Positions 6,318 to 7,951 of a DNA stretch of 7,951 bases are shown here, in pieces. The position numbers were made by a program, and so were the translations under genes. The stretch is from Methanobacteriaceae archaeon UBA349 (lineage in GTDB: Archaea; Methanobacteriota; Methanobacteria; Methanobacteriales; Methanobacteriaceae): NCBI GenBank assembly GCA_002509745.1, contig DAWK01000120.1, forward strand, positions 1 through 7,951. The letters run 5' to 3'. The notes beneath the pieces were generated by a model. It made no database searches and had not been told where the DNA came from. It saw nothing but the letters and a program-made list of their open reading frames with translations. How positions within the stretch are numbered: position 1 is the stretch's first letter; each line of letters begins with the position of its first letter.

Positions 6318-6398
6318 TTCGTTATATGGATGTTTAACGAAGAATATTTGTTACCTAATTTTAATTTCTAAACCATATATTAACAAGAACATCCATAT
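6318..6398. repeat. Hairpin whose loop is complementary to a downstream segment
   Basis: TTCGTTA (6318-6324) and TAACGAA (6335-6341) form a perfect 7-bp dyad around the loop TATGGATGTT. That loop, together with the A before it, is exactly complementary over 11 nt to AACATCCATAT at 6388-6398. A further 6-nt pair TTGTTA (6348-6353) with TAACAA (6381-6386) nests inside. As RNA this allows either a pseudoknot or two exclusive folds. The function is unknown. Confidence 0.5.
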
Positions 6399-6437
6399 GT
6401 AATAGTTAATTTAGATTAAATTTTGTAGTAAAATTCA

Positions 6438-6499
6438 CGAGATAGTACTAAATAAATTAATTTATTAAATCATGAGTAAATTTATTCAGTACTTTCTTG
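6438..6499. repeat. Long imperfect inverted repeat ahead of the DUF454 gene
   Basis: Arms of 21 nt at 6438-6458 and 6479-6499 pair with two mismatches and one G-U, around a 20-nt loop. The core arm AGTACT is itself palindromic and appears in both arms. A competing 16-nt perfect palindrome, AATAAATTAATTTATT, occupies 6451-6466. It lies directly upstream of the DUF454 promoter, so operator, attenuator-like leader or small RNA are all possible. Confidence 0.5.
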
Positions 6500-6509
6500 A
6501 TTTATTGCA

Positions 6510-6518
6510 TTTAATATA
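6510..6518 (+). promoter_or_regulatory. Candidate TATA box of the DUF454 gene
   Basis: TTTAATATA is centred about 29 nt before the ATG at 6543, placing the transcription start at or next to that codon and predicting a leaderless mRNA. No ribosome-binding sequence precedes this ATG. The box deviates slightly from the TTTATATA consensus. Confidence 0.4.
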
Positions 6519-6542
6519 CAATTTAAATTGAAAAAATCAAAT

Positions 6543-6938
6543 ATGGATTTATCCAAACAAAATGTGGGTCAAATGAAAACTAAAAAATTTTTTTTTCTGA
6601 TGTTGGGAACTGCATTTTTAAGCACAGGTGCCGTTGGGCTAATTATTCCAGTATTGCCCACTACTCCGTTTATTTTAGCCGCATTTTTTTGTTTTACTAA
6701 AAGTTCCAAGAAAGCTGAACAATGGATTATGAAAAATAGATATTTCAGAAGTTATATTGAAAATTATAAAAATAAAAAGGGCGTTCCATTAGACATTAAA
6801 ATAAAAAGCATTTTATTTTTGTGGATCAGCTTGTTAGGGTCTCTATTATTTTTTAATCAGAAAAATCTATATATAATGCTAATTTTAGTGGGAATAGCAG
6901 TTACTGTGCATATCTTTTTATTAAAAACTAAAAAGTAG
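6543..6938 (+). CDS. DUF454 (YbaN-like) small inner-membrane protein
   Basis: A 131-residue membrane protein of unknown function. It matches the DUF454 layout: a first hydrophobic hairpin (about residues 16-50) with the signature GLIIPVLPTTPFILAAFFCF at 32-51, then SSKKAEQWIMKNRYFRSYI (54-72), a basic loop KNKKGVPLDIKIK, and two closely spaced membrane helices (about 89-104 and 109-127). E. coli YbaN has the same LPVLPTTPF-type motif. The frame is open back to a TTG at 6528, but the ATG at 6543 is preferred because the TATA spacing predicts transcription starting there. A further Met at 6573 would still keep the whole conserved region. The gene converges with a decayed hydrolase on the other strand. 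No partner gene hints at its role. Confidence 0.85.
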   Translation: MDLSKQNVGQMKTKKFFFLMLGTAFLSTGAVGLIIPVLPTTPFILAAFFCFTKSSKKAEQWIMKNRYFRSYIENYKNKKGVPLDIKIKSILFLWISLLGSLLFFNQKNLYIMLILVGIAVTVHIFLLKTKK

Positions 6939-6953
6939 AATAAAAAATGAAAT

Positions 6954-7464
6954 CTAAATATTCAATAGTGGATAAATAATTTTAATGTTATAAATGGGAC
7001 ACCTTAATGCTAATCTAAAACCCATCACCATATCAGTGATTTCAGGAATATTGGATGGAATTAATAGATTATGACTGGTATCGTCTAAAATTTAAATTTT
7101 TGAGTGTTTTATCAAGAGATTTGTTGCATCAACAAAACTAAAACTAGACACTAAAATTAGAGAAGAACCCAAATGTGGATGATCCACAGCCAATTGTTGG
7201 GCAACAGCCCCGCTCAACGAAAACCAATGAAATGGGCCTTTGAGATTTTCAAGGTTTTTAAAAGTGAATAAATCTCCTCAGAAAATAATCCATGGAATAA
7301 TGAGTTTTTTTAGGGGACCTACATGACCTAATAAATCAATACTTATAGTTCGATAATCTGGATATTTCTGGAATTATAGGTTCGTAGAAATTTAAATCAT
7401 CAAAAAGACCATTGAGGAATACTATAGGGAATCCCTGGCCAGATTCTTTGTAGTTGAGTTCCAT
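6954..7464 (-). pseudogene. Decayed alpha/beta hydrolase (frameshifted, internally deleted)
   Basis: Reading the minus strand from ATG 7464 gives a typical start, MELNYKESGQGFPIVFLNG, then LFDDLNFYEPIIPEIS. The frame shifts near 7359 to give DYRTISIDLLGH, again near 7321 to give RSPKKTHYSMDYF, again in a T run near 7283 to give SEEIYSLLKTLKISKAHFIGF, and once more near 7219, exactly in the nucleophile Ser codon, to give SLSGAVAQQLAVDHPHL and LILVSSFSFVDATN. After a TAA, the same frame gives DDTSHNLLIPSNIPEITD, resembling the catalytic-His end of the fold. The cap and acid strand in between are missing, so a deletion of several dozen codons is inferred. It cannot make an active enzyme. It follows the LtrA-like gene by 52 nt on the same strand, probably once its operon partner. 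It is not a copy of the intact hydrolase at 5488. Confidence 0.85.
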
Positions 7465-7516
7465 TAAATATGGGCCATTCTAGATCAATTTCTGTTGATG
7501 CACAGCATAAATATAT

Positions 7517-7951
7517 TCATAATTCACAAACCAGGTCTTTTGGAACTTCCCTTAAGGAAATAATAACCTTTATCAAACATAAAACAGTTAAAATTCCTAA
7601 AAAGGCCCATCCTGGAACTAAATTTCCTAAAAATCCCGTCATTAAAATCAGTATTATAACCGTGTAATAAGGCATCCGGAATATAATTAATACCCTATTT
7701 TTACACTCTTCAAGGCTATAAGAAGATAAATGGATAAAATTTAAGGATAAAAAGGTTAGGGCCAGGGAGAAACAAAGAAGCCATGCCTCATAAGATGGTA
7801 GGAATTCTTCTAGGTCCAAATATATGACGTGTTTTATACCAATAGCAACAGTTACTATTCCTAAAAGTAATGGAAAGTGAGAATATAACCATAACTGATA
7901 TTTACTAACCTTATTTCCAGATTCGATTACTTTGGCCTCAGCACCTTTTGC
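7517..7951 (-). CDS. LtrA-family (low temperature requirement A) membrane protein, C-terminal part
   Basis: The frame is open from the window edge to a TGA at 7519-7517, giving 144 residues of the C-terminal portion of a longer protein; LtrA proteins usually have around 370-400 residues. The start of the segment, ESGNKVSKYQLWLYSHFPLLL followed by GIVTVAIGIKH, matches the conserved LtrA pattern of a Tyr-x-His-Phe-Pro segment leading into a membrane helix. Three or four further hydrophobic stretches follow, including EAWLLCFSLALTFLSLNFI and the pair around VIILILMTGFLGNLVPGWAF. A TTG at 7819 could be mistaken for a start, but conserved sequence continues upstream of it. LtrA was named from a Listeria cold-growth mutant; the molecular function is unknown. 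Only the partial gene is visible, so its intactness beyond the edge cannot be judged. Confidence 0.8.
   Translation of the reverse strand, partial: AKGAEAKVIESGNKVSKYQLWLYSHFPLLLGIVTVAIGIKHVIYLDLEEFLPSYEAWLLCFSLALTFLSLNFIHLSSYSLEECKNRVLIIFRMPYYTVIILILMTGFLGNLVPGWAFLGILTVLCLIKVIISLREVPKDLVCEL

Larger units (their letters stand above)
6157..6542. other. Non-coding spacer with two structured elements
   Basis: No protein-coding frame is convincing here. The first 150 nt are simple A+T-rich sequence. The second half contains two independent inverted-repeat systems, at 6318-6398 and 6438-6499, followed by a TATA-like box for the DUF454 gene. Such a density of dyads in one spacer suggests a small non-coding RNA locus or a regulated leader, but no known RNA family was recognised. 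Confidence 0.5.

Noticed and set aside
6528..6530. TTG at 6528 as the DUF454 start
   Set aside because: It falls between the TATA box and the predicted transcription start, so it would probably not be in the mRNA; the ATG at 6543 fits better.
7470..7667. Plus-strand open frame of 65 codons
   Set aside because: Mostly antisense to the LtrA-like coding sequence, which has recognisable family sequence; no start signals.
7817..7819. TTG at 7819 as the start of a 100-residue protein
   Set aside because: The frame continues upstream to the window edge with conserved LtrA sequence, so this is internal to a longer gene.
1..7951. CRISPR array, tRNA, rRNA, insertion sequence or defence system
   Set aside because: No regularly spaced repeats, cloverleaf-like sequences, transposase motifs or defence-protein motifs were seen on either strand. 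Repeats found are short dyads in A+T-rich spacers.

Overview
The window looks like a stretch of a methanogenic archaeal chromosome, most likely Methanobacteriales (Methanobacterium-like). It is AT-rich with very AT-rich spacers. Ribosome-binding sites are of the GGTG/AAGG type, promoters are archaeal TATA boxes, several genes appear leaderless, and transcripts seem to end in oligo-T tracts instead of GC-rich hairpins. The anchor gene is an archaeal membrane-lipid saturase of the geranylgeranyl reductase family, paired with a small dicluster ferredoxin. The genus is inferred from these traits; no marker in the window proves it.

Layout. (1) 65-1427, minus strand: a two-gene unit of a 54-residue 2[4Fe-4S] ferredoxin followed 10 nt later by the FAD-dependent geranylgeranyl reductase, so electron donor and lipid saturase are probably made together. 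(2) 1428-1905: a divergent AT-rich spacer carrying both promoters. (3) 1906-2409, plus strand: an Hsp20-type small heat-shock protein with a highly charged N-terminal extension, followed by strong oligo-T tracts. (4) 2589-5233, plus strand: a TetR-family regulator whose apparently leaderless promoter carries two overlapping perfect palindromes, then a YhgE/Pip-family membrane protein. This is a common regulator/transporter-like pairing. (5) 5488-6156: an alpha/beta hydrolase with an intact Ser-Asp-His triad. (6) 6157-6542: a spacer of nearly 400 nt with two unexplained structured elements, one resembling a pseudoknot and one a long imperfect hairpin. (7) 6543-6938: a DUF454 (YbaN-like) small membrane protein. 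(8) 6954-7464, minus strand: a second, unrelated alpha/beta hydrolase that is clearly a decaying pseudogene with several frameshifts and an internal deletion. (9) 7517-7951, minus strand: the C-terminal part of an LtrA-family membrane protein running off the window.

Most genes are housekeeping or stress related (lipid saturation, chaperone, regulated membrane export or remodelling, hydrolases). The most interesting non-routine signals are the TetR operator architecture, the structured RNA-like elements at 6318-6398 and 6438-6499, and the unannotated pseudogene. No CRISPR array, insertion sequence, tRNA, rRNA or obvious defence system was seen.
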